Notes: generated by a model not told the origin, from the letters alone. DNA of 64,000 nucleotides from Cryobacterium adonitolivorans (GCF_004402695.1 NZ_SOFL01000040.1:34768-98767); one strand, 5' to 3'; shown: positions 34,616-44,245, counted from the first letter of the stretch. Numbers and translations: made by a program.

Positions 34616-35486
34616 CCTCGGCTCCACCGGCCGGCCTGAGCCCACCGGCGACTCGGCCGGTGGGTCCATCGGCGGGTCTGCCGGCGACCCGGCCGCCGAC
34701 TCCGCAGGCCAGCCCTGGGCGAACCGGTCGCTGGACGACACCGCGTTCGCCGACGACGACGGCCTCGCTCCGCCCGCCTTGCTGCAGACGCTCCGGCGCT
34801 TCCAGGCCCGCGAGACCGGGGAAGAGGACGTCGTCGACGCGTTCCGGTCGGCGCGCCTGCTGATACCCCTGGTCATCGCGCTCGGCGCGGATGAGACCGG
34901 CGCGGCTGCGGACGGCGCCACTGCGGACGGCGCTGCAGCCGCCGGCCCGCACGGGCTGCGGGTGGACAAGACCCAGGAGCTCTCGATCATCACCGTCGCC
35001 GGGCCGGACGGCCGCGCAGTGCTCCCGGTGTTCTCCTCGGTCGCGGCCATGCGCCAGTGGAACGCCCAGGCCCGCCCGGTGCCGGCCGACGCCGTGCGGG
35101 TGGCGCTGGCGGCGGCGCAGGAGGACACCGACCTCGTGGTGCTCGACCCCACCGCCGACACCGAGTTCGCGGTGCGCCGGCCGGCGCTCTGGGCCATCGC
35201 CCAATCGGCGCCCTGGACCCCGAGCTATGCCAGCCGCTCCGTCGCCCTGGCGTTCGAGGAGTCCATCGCGACCGAGCTGTCCGTGCTGTCTGTGAGCCTC
35301 ACCGCGGGGGACCCGCACGCCAGGCTGGCCGGTCCCGAGCTGATCGTGCGTCTCGAACTCGTCGACGGCCTCAATCGTGCCACCCTGGACGCCACCCTGG
35401 CCCGCCTCGCGACGCGCTGGTCGGCCAACGACGTGATCGCCACCGGGGTGGACTCCTTGCGGGTGCAACTCGTCGGCTCGGCCTGA
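34599..35486 (+). CDS. SseB family protein
   Basis: 295 residues. The central part ([22 protein letters not shown] through [45 protein letters not shown]) matches the SseB N-terminal domain, a small alpha/beta fold found in enhanced-serine-sensitivity and type III secretion proteins; the role here is unknown. The start overlaps the end of priA by 17 bp, so the N-terminal Gly/Ser/Pro-rich stretch may be partly spurious. It follows priA in related Microbacteriaceae as I recall. Confidence 0.8.
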   Translation: MSPARNLGSTGRPEPTGDSAGGSIGGSAGDPAADSAGQPWANRSLDDTAFADDDGLAPPALLQTLRRFQARETGEEDVVDAFRSARLLIPLVIALGADETGAAADGATADGAAAAGPHGLRVDKTQELSIITVAGPDGRAVLPVFSSVAAMRQWNAQARPVPADAVRVALAAAQEDTDLVVLDPTADTEFAVRRPALWAIAQSAPWTPSYASRSVALAFEESIATELSVLSVSLTAGDPHARLAGPELIVRLELVDGLNRATLDATLARLATRWSANDVIATGVDSLRVQLVGSA

Positions 35487-35660
35487 CCGGCCCTCGGGCG
35501 TGACCGGGCCCTGCGCCCGCCCGCCGCATCCGCCCCCGTGGGCGGCAACTGTTGCCGAAGCGGACTTGTGCGCCCGGCGCACCGGCCGCAGATGTCCGCA
35601 TCGGCACCAGATAGGAGTGGCATCCGGGCCGATGTCGGGGGTATCGGCAAGGATGGGGAG

Positions 35661-38600
35661 ATGACGGAGATCCTCCAGCGCCTCTCGCCGGCCACGCGCA
35701 CGTGGTTCTCCGGCGCGTTCGATGCGCCCACCGCGGCGCAGCTCGGCGCCTGGGACGCCATCTCCCGGGGATCGCACACCCTCGTCGTCGCCCCCACCGG
35801 GTCGGGCAAGACCCTCGCCGCGTTCCTCTGGTCCCTCGACAGGCTGTACTCCGCGTCCACGACCGACCTGGCCCCCAACGATGCCGAGGCCACGGATGCC
35901 GCCGCGCCCGCCGCGGTGCCCTCAGCCGCGCCCAGCGGCACCCGGGTGTTGTACATCTCGCCGCTGAAGGCGCTCGGCGTGGACGTGGAACGCAACCTGC
36001 GCGCCCCGCTGGTGGGCATCGGCCAGGCCGCCGAACGGCTGGGCCTGCCGCCGGTGCGCGTGACCGTCGGCGTGCGCAGCGGCGACACCCCCGCCGCTGA
36101 CCGGCGGGCGCTGGTGAAGACGCCGCCCGAGATCCTCATCACCACCCCCGAATCGCTCTTCCTGATGCTCACCTCCGCCGCCCGCGAGTCGCTGCGCGGC
36201 GTCGACACCGTGATCATCGACGAGATCCACGCCGTCGCGGCCAGCAAACGCGGCGCCCACCTGGCAGTGTCCCTCGAACGCCTCGACGCCCTGCTGGCCA
36301 CGCCCGCGCAGCGCATCGGCCTGTCCGCCACGGTGCGACCGGCGTCTGAGGTGGCTCGGTTCCTCGGTGGCCAGGCGCCCGTGGAGATCGTGGCGCCCAA
36401 GAACGAGAAACGGTTCGACCTGCGCGTCGTGGTGCCCGTCGACGACATGACCCAGCTCGGTGCCGTTCCCGTGCCGGAGGGTGCCACCTCCGCCGCCGCC
36501 CCGCAGACCGGGTCGATCTGGCCGCACGTCGAAGAGGCCATCGTGGACGCCGTGCTCGCGCACTCCTCCTCGATCGTCTTCGCCAACTCCCGCCGCCTCG
36601 CCGAACGGCTCACCGCCCGGTTCAACGAGATCTACGGCGAGCGGCTCGCCGCGGCCGAGGAGGCCCAGCTGGTGCTCGCGGGCGGCCCGGCCGTCGGCAG
36701 TCCGGCTGTCGGTGGCCCAGAAGGCGGCGCCGGATCCGCTGCCCGACCGGCCGCGCCGCCACCGCCGCGGCCGCCCGCCGAGCTGATGGGCGGCAGCGGC
36801 CAGAGCGAAGGCGCCGAGCCGCTGCTCGCCCGCGCCCACCACGGCTCGGTGAGCAAGGAACAGCGGGCCATGATCGAGGACGACCTCAAGTCCGGCAGGC
36901 TGCGTTGTGTGGTGGCCACCTCGAGCCTGGAACTCGGCATCGACATGGGCGAGGTGGACCTGGTGGTGCAGGTTGAATCACCGCCGTCGGTGGCCAGCGG
37001 GCTGCAGCGAGTCGGCCGGGCCGGCCACCAGGTCGGCGAGGTGTCCAGGGGCATCATCTTCCCCAAGCACCGGGCCGACCTCATCCACGCCACCGTCGCC
37101 GCCGAGCGTATGGTGTCCGGCATGATCGAGTCGCTGCAGGTGCCCGCGAACCCCCTCGACATCCTCGCCCAGCAGACCATTGCCGCCGTGGCCCTCGAAC
37201 CCATCGACGCCGAGGAGTGGTTCGACGCCGTGCGGCGGAGCGCCCCGTTCGCCACCCTGCCGCGCTCGGCCTATGAGGCCACCCTCGACCTGCTCGCCGG
37301 CCGCTACCCGTCCGACCAGTTCGCCGAGTTGCGCCCGCGGATCATCTGGGACCGCGACACCGGCCTGCTCACCGGCCGGCCCGGCGCCCAGCGCCTGGCC
37401 GTCACCAGCGGCGGCACCATCCCCGACCGCGGCCTGTTCGGCGTCTTCATGGTCGGCGGCGACCAGCCCACCGGACGCCGGGTGGGCGAGCTCGACGAGG
37501 AGATGGTCTACGAGTCCCGCGTCGGTGACGTTTTCGCGCTCGGCGCCACCAGCTGGCGCATCCAGGAGATCACCCACGACAGGGTCCTCGTGCTGCCCGC
37601 GTTCGGCGAGCCGGGTCGGCTGCCGTTCTGGAAGGGCGACGGCCTGGGTCGGCCGGCCGAGCTCGGCGCTGCCATCGGCGCGTTCCTCCGCGAGGTGTCC
37701 GCGCTCACGCCCGCGAAGGCCAGGGCGCGCTGCCTGGCCGTCGGCCTCGACGAGCGGGCGGTGACCAACCTGTTGGTCTTCCTCGACGAGCAGCGCGCCG
37801 CCACCCGCTACCTGCCCACCGACCAGACCCTGGTCGTCGAGAGGTTCCGCGACGAGCTCGGCGACTGGCGGGTCATCCTGCACTCTCCGTTCGGCCTGAC
37901 CGTGCATGCCCCCTGGGCCCTGGCCGTGGGAGCCCGGGTGCGCGAGCGCTTCGGCATCGACGGCGCCTGCGTCGCCAGCGACGACGGCATCGTCGTGCGC
38001 ATCCCCGACACCGAGGCCGAACCGCCCGGCGCCGACCTTTTCGTCTTCGACCCCGACGAACTCGAGCAGCTGGTGACCGACGAGGTCGGCGGCTCCGCCC
38101 TGTTCGCCTCCCGGTTCCGGGAATGCGCCGCCCGCGCGCTGCTGCTGCCCCGGTACCGGCCGGGCAGCCGCTCGCCGCTCTGGCAGCAACGCCAGAAGGC
38201 CGCCCAGCTGCTCGACGTGGCGCGCGAGTACCCGTCGTTCCCTATCATCCTCGAGACCATCCGCGAGTGTCTGCAGGACGTCTACGACCTGCCCGCCCTC
38301 GTTACCCTGGCCAAGCAGGTGGCCAGCCGCGCGATCCGGCTGGTGGAGACCAGCACCGACTCGGCCAGCCCGTTCGCGAACGCCCTGCTCTTCGGCTACG
38401 TCGCCGCGTTCATGTACGAGGGTGACTCGCCGCTGGCCGAACGCCGGGCCACCGCCCTTTCGATCGACTCCGGCCTGCTGGCCGAGCTGCTCGGCCGGGT
38501 GGAACTGCGGGAGCTCCTCGACCCCGTCGTGATCGACCGGACCGACGCCGAACTGCAGCGCCTGGCCTCCGACCGCCGGGCCAAGGGCCTGGAGGGCGTC

Positions 38601-40559
38601 GCCGACCTGCTCCGCGGCCTCGGCCCGCTCACCGTGGCAGAGGTGGCAGCCCGGCTGCACCCTGCCGCAGGCAACCCCGAAAACGCCGAAGCGACCGAGA
38701 CGGAGACCGACGGCGACGAGATTGCCGCTCTGCCCGCCGCTGACGAGGCCGAGGCGCGCGCTCACCTCGACGCGCTCACTTCCGCGCGCCGTGCCCTCAG
38801 GGTGGGCATCGCCGGCGAGGAGCGCTGGGCGGTGATCGAGGATGCCGGCCGGCTGCGCGACGCTCTCGGCGTGCCGCTGGCACCGGGCATCCCCGAGGCC
38901 TTCACCGAAAGCGTGAAAGACCCGCTCGGCGACCTCGTCAGCCGGTACGCACGCACCCACGGCCCGTTCACCACGGCCGATGTCGCGGCCAGGTTCGGTT
39001 TCGGCACCGCGATCGCCCTGGGCGCCCTGCGCCGGTTGGCGGATGCCCGCCGAATCGTCGAGGGCGAATTCCGCCCGCATGGCAGCGGCAGTGAATGGTG
39101 CGACGCCGAGGTGCTGCGGCGCCTGCGGCGGCGGTCACTGGCGGCGTTGCGGCACGAGGTGGAGCCCGTCGACCAGGCGACCCTCGGTCGCTTCCTGCCG
39201 GCCTGGCAACACGTGGGCGGCAAGCTGCGCGGCGTGGACGGTGTCGTGTCCGTGATCGAGCAGCTCGAGGGCGCCCGCATCCCGGCCTCCGCCTGGGAGA
39301 CCCTGATCCTGCCCGCCCGGGTGGCCGACTACAACCCGGGCATGCTCGACGAACTCACCAACGCCGGCGAGGTGCTCTGGGCCGGCGCCGGCACGCTGGC
39401 CGGCAACGACGGTTGGGTGAGCCTGCACCTGGCCGACACCGCGCCGCTGACCCTGCCCGTGCCCATCGAACTGGACTCCACGCCGCTGCAGCGGGAGATC
39501 CTCGCGACGCTGGGCAGCGGCGGCGGATACTTCTTCAGGCAGCTGGCCGATTCGGTCGGCAGCCAGGACGACGGCGCCCTCGTCGAGGCCCTGTGGGACC
39601 TGGTCTGGTCCGGCCTGGTGAGCAACGACACCTTCGCCCCGGTGCGGTCGCTGGTGTCCGGCGGCAGCTCGGCGCACTCCACCCGCCGCGCCACGCCCCG
39701 GGCCCGGTTGCACCGCGGTCGCGCCCTGCCCCGCCCCAGCCTGCCCAGCCGGCAGGGTCCGCCGACGGTCTCCGGCCGTTGGTCGATCGTGCCCGTCGCC
39801 GACACCTCGGCCACCCGCCGCGCACACGCCCTGGGCGAGACCATGCTCGAACGCTACGGCGTTGTCACCCGGGGCGCCGTGATGGGTGAGAACGTGCTCG
39901 GCGGCTTCGCCCTGGTCTACAAGACCCTCAGCGGCTTCGAGGAGATGGGCCGTTGCCGCCGGGGCTACTTCGTGGAGGGCCTCGGGGCCTCCCAGTTCGC
40001 CACCGCCGGCACCATCGACCGGATGCGCGGCTACGTCGACCAGCGCGAGCGCACCGAGCGCGGCGACAGGTCGGTGTCCACCGCGGTGACCCTGGCCGCC
40101 ACCGACCCGGCCAACCCCTATGGCGCGGTGCTGCCCTGGCCGGCCCTGCCGGAGGGCACCGGCCACCGGCCCGGCCGCAAGGCCGGCGGCCTCGTGGTGC
40201 TCGTCGACGGGCACCTGGTGCTCTACGTGGAACGCGGCGGCAAGTCGATGCTGGTGTTCGACCCGGCCGCCGGCGGTTCCGCCGGCGGCGAGAGTGACGG
40301 GAACTCCACAGAAGAGGCGCCCGTGGCCGCCGCATCGTCCCGCCCGGCGCCGGTGAAAGCGGGCACGCCGCGGGCCGCGCCGTCCGAGACCGTGCTGGCG
40401 GCCACCCGGTCGCTGGCCGCGACGGTCACCGCCGGACGGGTGCCCAAGCTTGCCGTGGAAACCGTGAACGCCGAATTCGTGCTCGGCACCACGGTGGGCG
40501 ATGCCCTGCGCACCGCCGGTTTCACCGAAACCCCGCGGGGGCTGAGGCTCAGTGCCTGA
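35661..40559 (+). CDS. lhr: ATP-dependent helicase Lhr
   Basis: 1632 residues, full length for the long-form helicase that unwinds DNA or RNA:DNA with 3' to 5' polarity. Walker A APTGSGKT is at residues 44-51, then DEIHAV (motif II, about 185) and GLQRVGRAGHQVG (motif VI), followed by the winged-helix and Lhr-core domains (LLFGYVAAFMYEGDSPLAERRA) and a long C-terminal half. A Pro/Gly/Ala-rich insert sits near residues 335-385. The ATG at 35661 fits ATGGGGAG upstream; earlier in-frame codons are not conserved. It overlaps the nei gene by 8 bp. Confidence 0.93.
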   Translation: MTEILQRLSPATRTWFSGAFDAPTAAQLGAWDAISRGSHTLVVAPTGSGKTLAAFLWSLDRLYSASTTDLAPNDAEATDAAAPAAVPSAAPSGTRVLYISPLKALGVDVERNLRAPLVGIGQAAERLGLPPVRVTVGVRSGDTPAADRRALVKTPPEILITTPESLFLMLTSAARESLRGVDTVIIDEIHAVAASKRGAHLAVSLERLDALLATPAQRIGLSATVRPASEVARFLGGQAPVEIVAPKNEKRFDLRVVVPVDDMTQLGAVPVPEGATSAAAPQTGSIWPHVEEAIVDAVLAHSSSIVFANSRRLAERLTARFNEIYGERLAAAEEAQLVLAGGPAVGSPAVGGPEGGAGSAARPAAPPPPRPPAELMGGSGQSEGAEPLLARAHHGSVSKEQRAMIEDDLKSGRLRCVVATSSLELGIDMGEVDLVVQVESPPSVASGLQRVGRAGHQVGEVSRGIIFPKHRADLIHATVAAERMVSGMIESLQVPANPLDILAQQTIAAVALEPIDAEEWFDAVRRSAPFATLPRSAYEATLDLLAGRYPSDQFAELRPRIIWDRDTGLLTGRPGAQRLAVTSGGTIPDRGLFGVFMVGGDQPTGRRVGELDEEMVYESRVGDVFALGATSWRIQEITHDRVLVLPAFGEPGRLPFWKGDGLGRPAELGAAIGAFLREVSALTPAKARARCLAVGLDERAVTNLLVFLDEQRAATRYLPTDQTLVVERFRDELGDWRVILHSPFGLTVHAPWALAVGARVRERFGIDGACVASDDGIVVRIPDTEAEPPGADLFVFDPDELEQLVTDEVGGSALFASRFRECAARALLLPRYRPGSRSPLWQQRQKAAQLLDVAREYPSFPIILETIRECLQDVYDLPALVTLAKQVASRAIRLVETSTDSASPFANALLFGYVAAFMYEGDSPLAERRATALSIDSGLLAELLGRVELRELLDPVVIDRTDAELQRLASDRRAKGLEGVADLLRGLGPLTVAEVAARLHPAAGNPENAEATETETDGDEIAALPAADEAEARAHLDALTSARRALRVGIAGEERWAVIEDAGRLRDALGVPLAPGIPEAFTESVKDPLGDLVSRYARTHGPFTTADVAARFGFGTAIALGALRRLADARRIVEGEFRPHGSGSEWCDAEVLRRLRRRSLAALRHEVEPVDQATLGRFLPAWQHVGGKLRGVDGVVSVIEQLEGARIPASAWETLILPARVADYNPGMLDELTNAGEVLWAGAGTLAGNDGWVSLHLADTAPLTLPVPIELDSTPLQREILATLGSGGGYFFRQLADSVGSQDDGALVEALWDLVWSGLVSNDTFAPVRSLVSGGSSAHSTRRATPRARLHRGRALPRPSLPSRQGPPTVSGRWSIVPVADTSATRRAHALGETMLERYGVVTRGAVMGENVLGGFALVYKTLSGFEEMGRCRRGYFVEGLGASQFATAGTIDRMRGYVDQRERTERGDRSVSTAVTLAATDPANPYGAVLPWPALPEGTGHRPGRKAGGLVVLVDGHLVLYVERGGKSMLVFDPAAGGSAGGESDGNSTEEAPVAAASSRPAPVKAGTPRAAPSETVLAATRSLAATVTAGRVPKLAVETVNAEFVLGTTVGDALRTAGFTETPRGLRLSA

Positions 40560-41331
40560 GGGCGACACCGTCTACCGCAGCGCCCGCAGCCTCGACGAGG
40601 CCCTGCACGGGGCCGCGCTCATCCGCTGCGACATCCGGGTGCCCGCCTTCGCCACCGTCGACCTGACCGGCCAGAGAGTGCACGAGGTGGTCAGCCGCGG
40701 CAAACACCTGGTGGCGCACGTGGGGGAGACCACCATCCACTCGCACCTGAAGATGGAGGGCAGCTGGCACCTCTACCGGCACGGCACCAGGTGGCGTCGG
40801 CCGGCGTTCCAGGCCCGCATCGTGCTGGAGACCGCGGACTGGGTGGGGGTGGGATTCGAGCTGGGCACGCTCGAGTTGTTCCCCACCGCGGAGGACGAAC
40901 AGCGTCTCGGCTACCTGGGCCCGGATCTGCTCGGCCCGGACTGGGACCCCGAGGAGGCCGTGACCCGTTTGACCGCCGCGGGGGAGCGGCCGGTGGCGGT
41001 CGCCCTGGGCGACCAGCGCAACCTCGCCGGGCTCGGCAACGTCTACGTGAACGAGCTCTGCTTCCTGCGCGGCCTGCTGCCCACCCGGCCGATGAGCGAG
41101 GTCACCGATCCGGCCGGACTCGTGGCGCTCGGCCACCGGCTGATGCTGGCTAACCGAGACCGCGCAGAGCGCACCACCACCGGCAATCTGCGCCGGGGGA
41201 TGGGCACCTTCGTCTACGGGCGCGAACGCCAGCCGTGCCGGCGTTGCGGCACGCGCATCCGAAGCGGCCAACTCGGCCGCAACGAGCTCGAGCAGCGGGT
41301 CACCTACTGGTGCCCGGTCTGTCAGACCTGA
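40552..41331 (+). CDS. nei: Fpg/Nei family DNA glycosylase (endonuclease VIII type)
   Basis: 259 residues. Removes oxidised bases and cuts the AP site. The catalytic N-terminus is PEGDTVYRSAR (Pro2 and Glu3), with the H2TH helices (ALGDQRNLAGLGNVYVNELCF) and a C-terminal zinc finger CRRCGTRI...CPVC. The PEGD- rather than PELP-type start marks the Nei branch. The GTG start lies inside lhr, so the two are co-translated; the same lhr-nei pairing occurs in mycobacteria, pointing to a shared repair role. Confidence 0.93.
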   Translation: MPEGDTVYRSARSLDEALHGAALIRCDIRVPAFATVDLTGQRVHEVVSRGKHLVAHVGETTIHSHLKMEGSWHLYRHGTRWRRPAFQARIVLETADWVGVGFELGTLELFPTAEDEQRLGYLGPDLLGPDWDPEEAVTRLTAAGERPVAVALGDQRNLAGLGNVYVNELCFLRGLLPTRPMSEVTDPAGLVALGHRLMLANRDRAERTTTGNLRRGMGTFVYGRERQPCRRCGTRIRSGQLGRNELEQRVTYWCPVCQT

Positions 41332-41340
41332 GGTACCGCT

Positions 41341-41388
41341 GATCGAGCTCGTCGAGATCGACTCGCGGGGTCTCGACAGGCTCGACCA
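41341..41388. repeat. Palindromic copy of a dispersed intergenic repeat
   Basis: A 17-nt left arm (41341-41357) and right arm (41371-41387) pair with three mismatches around a 13-nt loop. The right arm contains the exact reverse complement of TGGTCGAGCCTGTCGAG from 13225. It probably also ends the lhr-nei transcript. Confidence 0.7.
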
Positions 41389-41419
41389 ATGAGTCGGTGC
41401 GTCGGGAGGAGAGAGCCGT

Positions 41420-41770
41420 CTAGTTGACCGGGCCGGTGAACTTCTCGCCGGGGCCCTGGCCGATCGGGTCGGGGATGCTCGACGCCTCGCGGAAGGCCAG
41501 CTGCAACGACCGCAGGCCGTCGCGGAGGCTGCGCGCGTGCATGTCCGAGATATCGGGGGCGGATGCCGTGATCAGGCCGGCGAGGGCCGTGATCAGCTTG
41601 CGCGCCTCATCCAGGTCGATTTGGGTGTCGGGGTCGTCGGCGAGCCCCACCTTGACCGCCGAGGCGCTCATCAGGTGTACCGCTGCGGTGGTGATGATCT
41701 CCACCGCAGCCACATCCGCGATGTCCCTCGTGGCCTGGCCGGACTGGTCCTGATCGTAATTGTCGCTCAC
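41420..41770 (-). CDS. DUF1844 domain protein
   Basis: 116 residues. ATRDIADVAAVEIITTAAVHLMSASAVKVGLADDP through DLDEARKLITALAGLITA matches the DUF1844 family, a small helical protein next to infC in most Actinobacteria. Function unknown. The start is GTG with AGAGGAAA about 5 nt upstream on the minus strand. It is divergent from infC. Confidence 0.88.
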   Translation of the reverse strand: MSDNYDQDQSGQATRDIADVAAVEIITTAAVHLMSASAVKVGLADDPDTQIDLDEARKLITALAGLITASAPDISDMHARSLRDGLRSLQLAFREASSIPDPIGQGPGEKFTGPVN

Positions 41771-42064
41771 TGGTTTCCTCTGCTATGCTTACCCGGGCTC
41801 CGAGATGAAAGTCTCGGTACGAAAGTGGATAATCTCCCACCCGCGCTTGACCGCTTCATAAAGGTTACCGGGTAGTTTGCACTCCGCCGTCGCTCGCTGG
41901 TTTCCAGCTTGCACGGTAGATAGGGTGCCGTACGTGGTTGATGAGTAACGGAACAAGGAAACGTTCCAGAACTCAGGAATTGCGCGCGCGATTGTCTCCT
42001 CCTCGTCTCCGGACGACATCCGTTGTCAGGCTGTAGCCACGATGCTTGAGTAGAGGAGAGACGC
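41771..42064 (+). promoter_or_regulatory. Leader/promoter region of infC-rpmI-rplT
   Basis: This 294-bp gap between divergent DUF1844 and infC holds no gene. A hairpin CCGAGA-N6-TCTCGG is at about 41803-41820, a GGAAC/GTTCC stem near 41950-41970, and a TTGACC hexamer at about 41848. The -10 element is not clear. A conserved infC leader controlling ribosomal protein genes is possible but not recognised as a known class. Confidence 0.4.
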
Positions 42065-42649
42065 ATCAGCGATCCCCGTACAAATGACCGTATCCGCGTC
42101 CCCGAAGTCCGTCTCGTTGGTCCCAACGGCGAACAGGTTGGGGTCGTGGCGATTGATGTCGCCCTGCGCCTGGCACAGGAGGCTGACCTCGATCTGGTCG
42201 AAGTAGCCCCCACGTCCAAGCCGCCGGTCGCGAAGATCATGGATTACGGCAAGTTCAAGTACGAAGCTGCGCAGAAGGCGAAAGAAGCCAGGCGCAACCA
42301 GGCGAACACGATCCTCAAAGAGGTTCGTTTCCGTCTCAAGATTGATAAGCACGACTACGAGACCAAGCGCAAGCGCGCCGAAGGCTTCCTGAAGGCCGGC
42401 GACAAGGTCAAGGCCATGATTCTGTTCCGTGGCCGTGAACAGTCCCGTCCCGACCAGGGTGTACGTCTGCTACAGAGATTTGCCGAGGATGTCGCGGAGT
42501 TCGGTTCTGTGGAATCGAGCCCGACCATCGACGGTCGAAACATGGTCATGGTGATTGGCCCGCTGAAGAACAAATCAGAGGCCAAGGCAGAGGCCAATGC
42601 ACATAGAGCTGCAGATAAAGCAGCCAAACAGGAGGAAAAGAATGCCTAA
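42065..42649 (+). CDS. infC: Translation initiation factor IF-3, ATC start codon
   Basis: 194 residues from the ATC at 42065. Translation there gives [24 protein letters not shown], the expected IF-3 N-terminus, whereas the first GTG (42146) would remove 27 residues of the conserved N-domain. An in-frame TGA at 42047 shows there is no ATG/GTG/TTG option upstream, and GAGGAG (42053-42058) ends 6 nt before the ATC. IF-3 binds 30S and favours correct initiation; E. coli infC similarly uses a rare AUU as an autoregulatory start. The stop overlaps the rpmI start. Confidence 0.92.
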   Translation: MSDPRTNDRIRVPEVRLVGPNGEQVGVVAIDVALRLAQEADLDLVEVAPTSKPPVAKIMDYGKFKYEAAQKAKEARRNQANTILKEVRFRLKIDKHDYETKRKRAEGFLKAGDKVKAMILFRGREQSRPDQGVRLLQRFAEDVAEFGSVESSPTIDGRNMVMVIGPLKNKSEAKAEANAHRAADKAAKQEEKNA

Positions 42650-42836
42650 GCAGAAGACCCACTCTGGGACAAAGAAGCGTTTCAAGGTCACTGGCTCCGG
42701 CAAGATCATGAAGCAGCAGGCCGGACTTCGCCACAACCTCGAGGTCAAGAGCACGCAGCGCAAGTCCCGCCTGAACCAGGACCAGGTTCTCGCCAAGGCC
42801 GACGTCAAGGCCATCAAGAAGCTTCTCGGCCACTAG
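42642..42836 (+). CDS. rpmI: 50S ribosomal protein L35
   Basis: 64 residues. [22 protein letters not shown] is the standard L35 opening, with the basic C-terminal [12 protein letters not shown]. The ATG at 42642 has AGGAGG 6 nt upstream and overlaps the infC stop by eight bases. Longer in-frame upstream readings lie inside infC. Part of the conserved infC-rpmI-rplT unit. Confidence 0.97.
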   Translation: MPKQKTHSGTKKRFKVTGSGKIMKQQAGLRHNLEVKSTQRKSRLNQDQVLAKADVKAIKKLLGH

Positions 42837-42863
42837 GCCCCGTACCCCTAAAGGAATTAGAAA

Positions 42864-43250
42864 ATGGCAAGAGTAAAGAGGGCCGTCAACGCCCACAAGA
42901 AGCGTCGCGTAATCCTTGAGCGCGCCCAGGGTTACCGCGGTCAGCGTTCACGCCTGTACCGCAAGGCCAAGGAGCAGGTCACTCACTCCCTCGTCTACAG
43001 CTACCGTGACCGTCGTGCACGCAAGGGTGACTTCCGTCGCCTGTGGATCCAGCGCATCAACGCTGCGTCCCGCGCGAACGGCCTGACCTACAACCGCCTC
43101 ATCCAGGGCCTCGCCCTGGCCGGCATCCAGGTTGACCGTCGCATCCTCGCCGACCTCGCCGTCACCGAGCCCGCCACCTTCGCGGCCATCGTCGAGAGCG
43201 CCAAGGCAGCACTGCCCGCTGACACCTCCGCAGCCAAGGTTGCCAAGTAG
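42864..43250 (+). CDS. rplT: 50S ribosomal protein L20
   Basis: 128 residues. [39 protein letters not shown] is canonical L20, the primary 23S-binding protein. It follows rpmI by 27 bp, with AAAGGAATT upstream. A very strong terminator lies 17 bp after the stop. Confidence 0.97.
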   Translation: MARVKRAVNAHKKRRVILERAQGYRGQRSRLYRKAKEQVTHSLVYSYRDRRARKGDFRRLWIQRINAASRANGLTYNRLIQGLALAGIQVDRRILADLAVTEPATFAAIVESAKAALPADTSAAKVAK

Positions 43251-43267
43251 TCACACCTGCTTGTTCA

Positions 43268-43302
43268 CGGGAGCGATCATCACTGATGATCGCTCCCGTT
43301 TT
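43268..43302 (+). terminator. Intrinsic terminator after rplT
   Basis: A perfect 14-bp stem (CGGGAGCGATCATC and complement) with loop ACT is followed by TTTT at 43299-43302: the best classical terminator in the window. Confidence 0.95.
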
Positions 43303-43344
43303 GCATGCCCGGCGGGGCATTAGATGGCCGGGGTGCGCGGCACC

Positions 43345-43350
43345 TAAACT
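43345..43350 (+). promoter_or_regulatory. -10 element of leaderless trmH-family gene
   Basis: TAAACT ends exactly 7 nt before the ATG at 43357. Confidence 0.55.
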
Positions 43351-43356
43351 GGGTGC

Positions 43357-44157
43357 ATGCTAGATAACCCCCGATCTCCTCGCGTGCGTGCCGTCGCGAA
43401 ACTTGCGAACCGAGCCGCCCGCTCCGAGACGGGACTGTTCCTCCTCGAGGGTCCGCAGGCCGTCTCCGAAGCCCTGACCTTCCGCCCCGAACTCGTCGTC
43501 GAGCTGTATGCCACCCCCACGGCCCTCGAGCGCTACACCGAAATCGGCGATGCCGCCGTCGCCGCCGGCGTCGACGTGGAGTTCGTCACCGAGCAGGTGC
43601 TCGAGACGATGGCCGACACCGTCACCCCGCAGGGCTTCATCGCGGTGTGCCACCAGTTCCCCACCTCGATCAAGAAGATCTTTGCCAACGAGCCCAAGCT
43701 CATCGCGATCCTCGAAGAGGTGCGCGACCCCGGTAACGCCGGCACCATCATCCGGGCAGCGGATGCGGCGGGCGCCGACGCCGTGATCTTCACCGGCCGC
43801 AGCGTGGACCTGTACAACCCCAAGGTGGTGCGCTCGTCGACCGGGTCGATCTTCCACCTGCCGGTCGCCGTTGGTGTCACCCTCGCCGATGTGCGTGAGC
43901 GCGCGAAGTTCGCCGACATGCAGATCCTCGCCGCCGACATCAAGGGCGACGACCTGCTCGAGGTCCGTAACAGCGGCCTGCTCGCCGCTCCCACCGCCTG
44001 GCTGTTCGGCAACGAGGCCCGCGGTCTCACCGAGGAAGACCTCGCCATGGCGGACCGATCGGTCAGCGTTCCCATCTACGGCCACGCCGAATCGATGAAC
44101 CTGGCGACGGCCGCCTCCGTGTGCCTGTACGAGAGCGCGTTCTCACAACGGGCATAG
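43357..44157 (+). CDS. TrmH/SpoU family RNA 2'-O-methyltransferase
   Basis: 266 residues. An N-terminal L30e-like substrate domain (LFLLEGPQAVSEALTF) is followed by the SPOUT knot: motif I EEVRDPGNAGTIIRAADAAG, motif II AWLFGNEARGL, and motif III SVPIYGHAESMNLATAASVCLYE. Substrate, 23S rRNA or tRNA, cannot be told from sequence alone. It lies between rplT and the glu transporter and has its own leaderless promoter. Called rRNA methyltransferase by general homology. Confidence 0.88.
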   Translation: MLDNPRSPRVRAVAKLANRAARSETGLFLLEGPQAVSEALTFRPELVVELYATPTALERYTEIGDAAVAAGVDVEFVTEQVLETMADTVTPQGFIAVCHQFPTSIKKIFANEPKLIAILEEVRDPGNAGTIIRAADAAGADAVIFTGRSVDLYNPKVVRSSTGSIFHLPVAVGVTLADVRERAKFADMQILAADIKGDDLLEVRNSGLLAAPTAWLFGNEARGLTEEDLAMADRSVSVPIYGHAESMNLATAASVCLYESAFSQRA

Positions 44158-44164
44158 CATCTTT

Positions 44165-44203
44165 CCCGGTCGGGCGTCTATTACGTTTGGGTTACCGACC
44201 GGG
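44165..44203. repeat. Inverted repeat upstream of gluA
   Basis: CCCGGTCGG (44165-44173) and CCGACCGGG (44195-44203) are perfect inverted arms with a 21-nt spacer, just downstream of the trmH-family stop. Terminator or operator, not resolved. Confidence 0.45.
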
Positions 44204-44245
44204 TTAAAGCCGGGCCAAAGGTGGTCTGTATGACACCCCCGGGCC

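Noticed and set aside
36978..39080. A 700-codon open frame on the minus strand inside lhr (and similar long ones opposite rnj, ftsK, pheT and argG)
   Set aside because: High G+C removes stop codons from antisense frames. Translations are His/Val/Ala/Gly/Arg-rich with no recognisable domain, and each lies exactly opposite a well-conserved gene.
42146..42649. infC starting at GTG 42146
   Set aside because: It would drop 27 conserved N-terminal residues, and a Shine-Dalgarno is properly spaced from the ATC at 42065.
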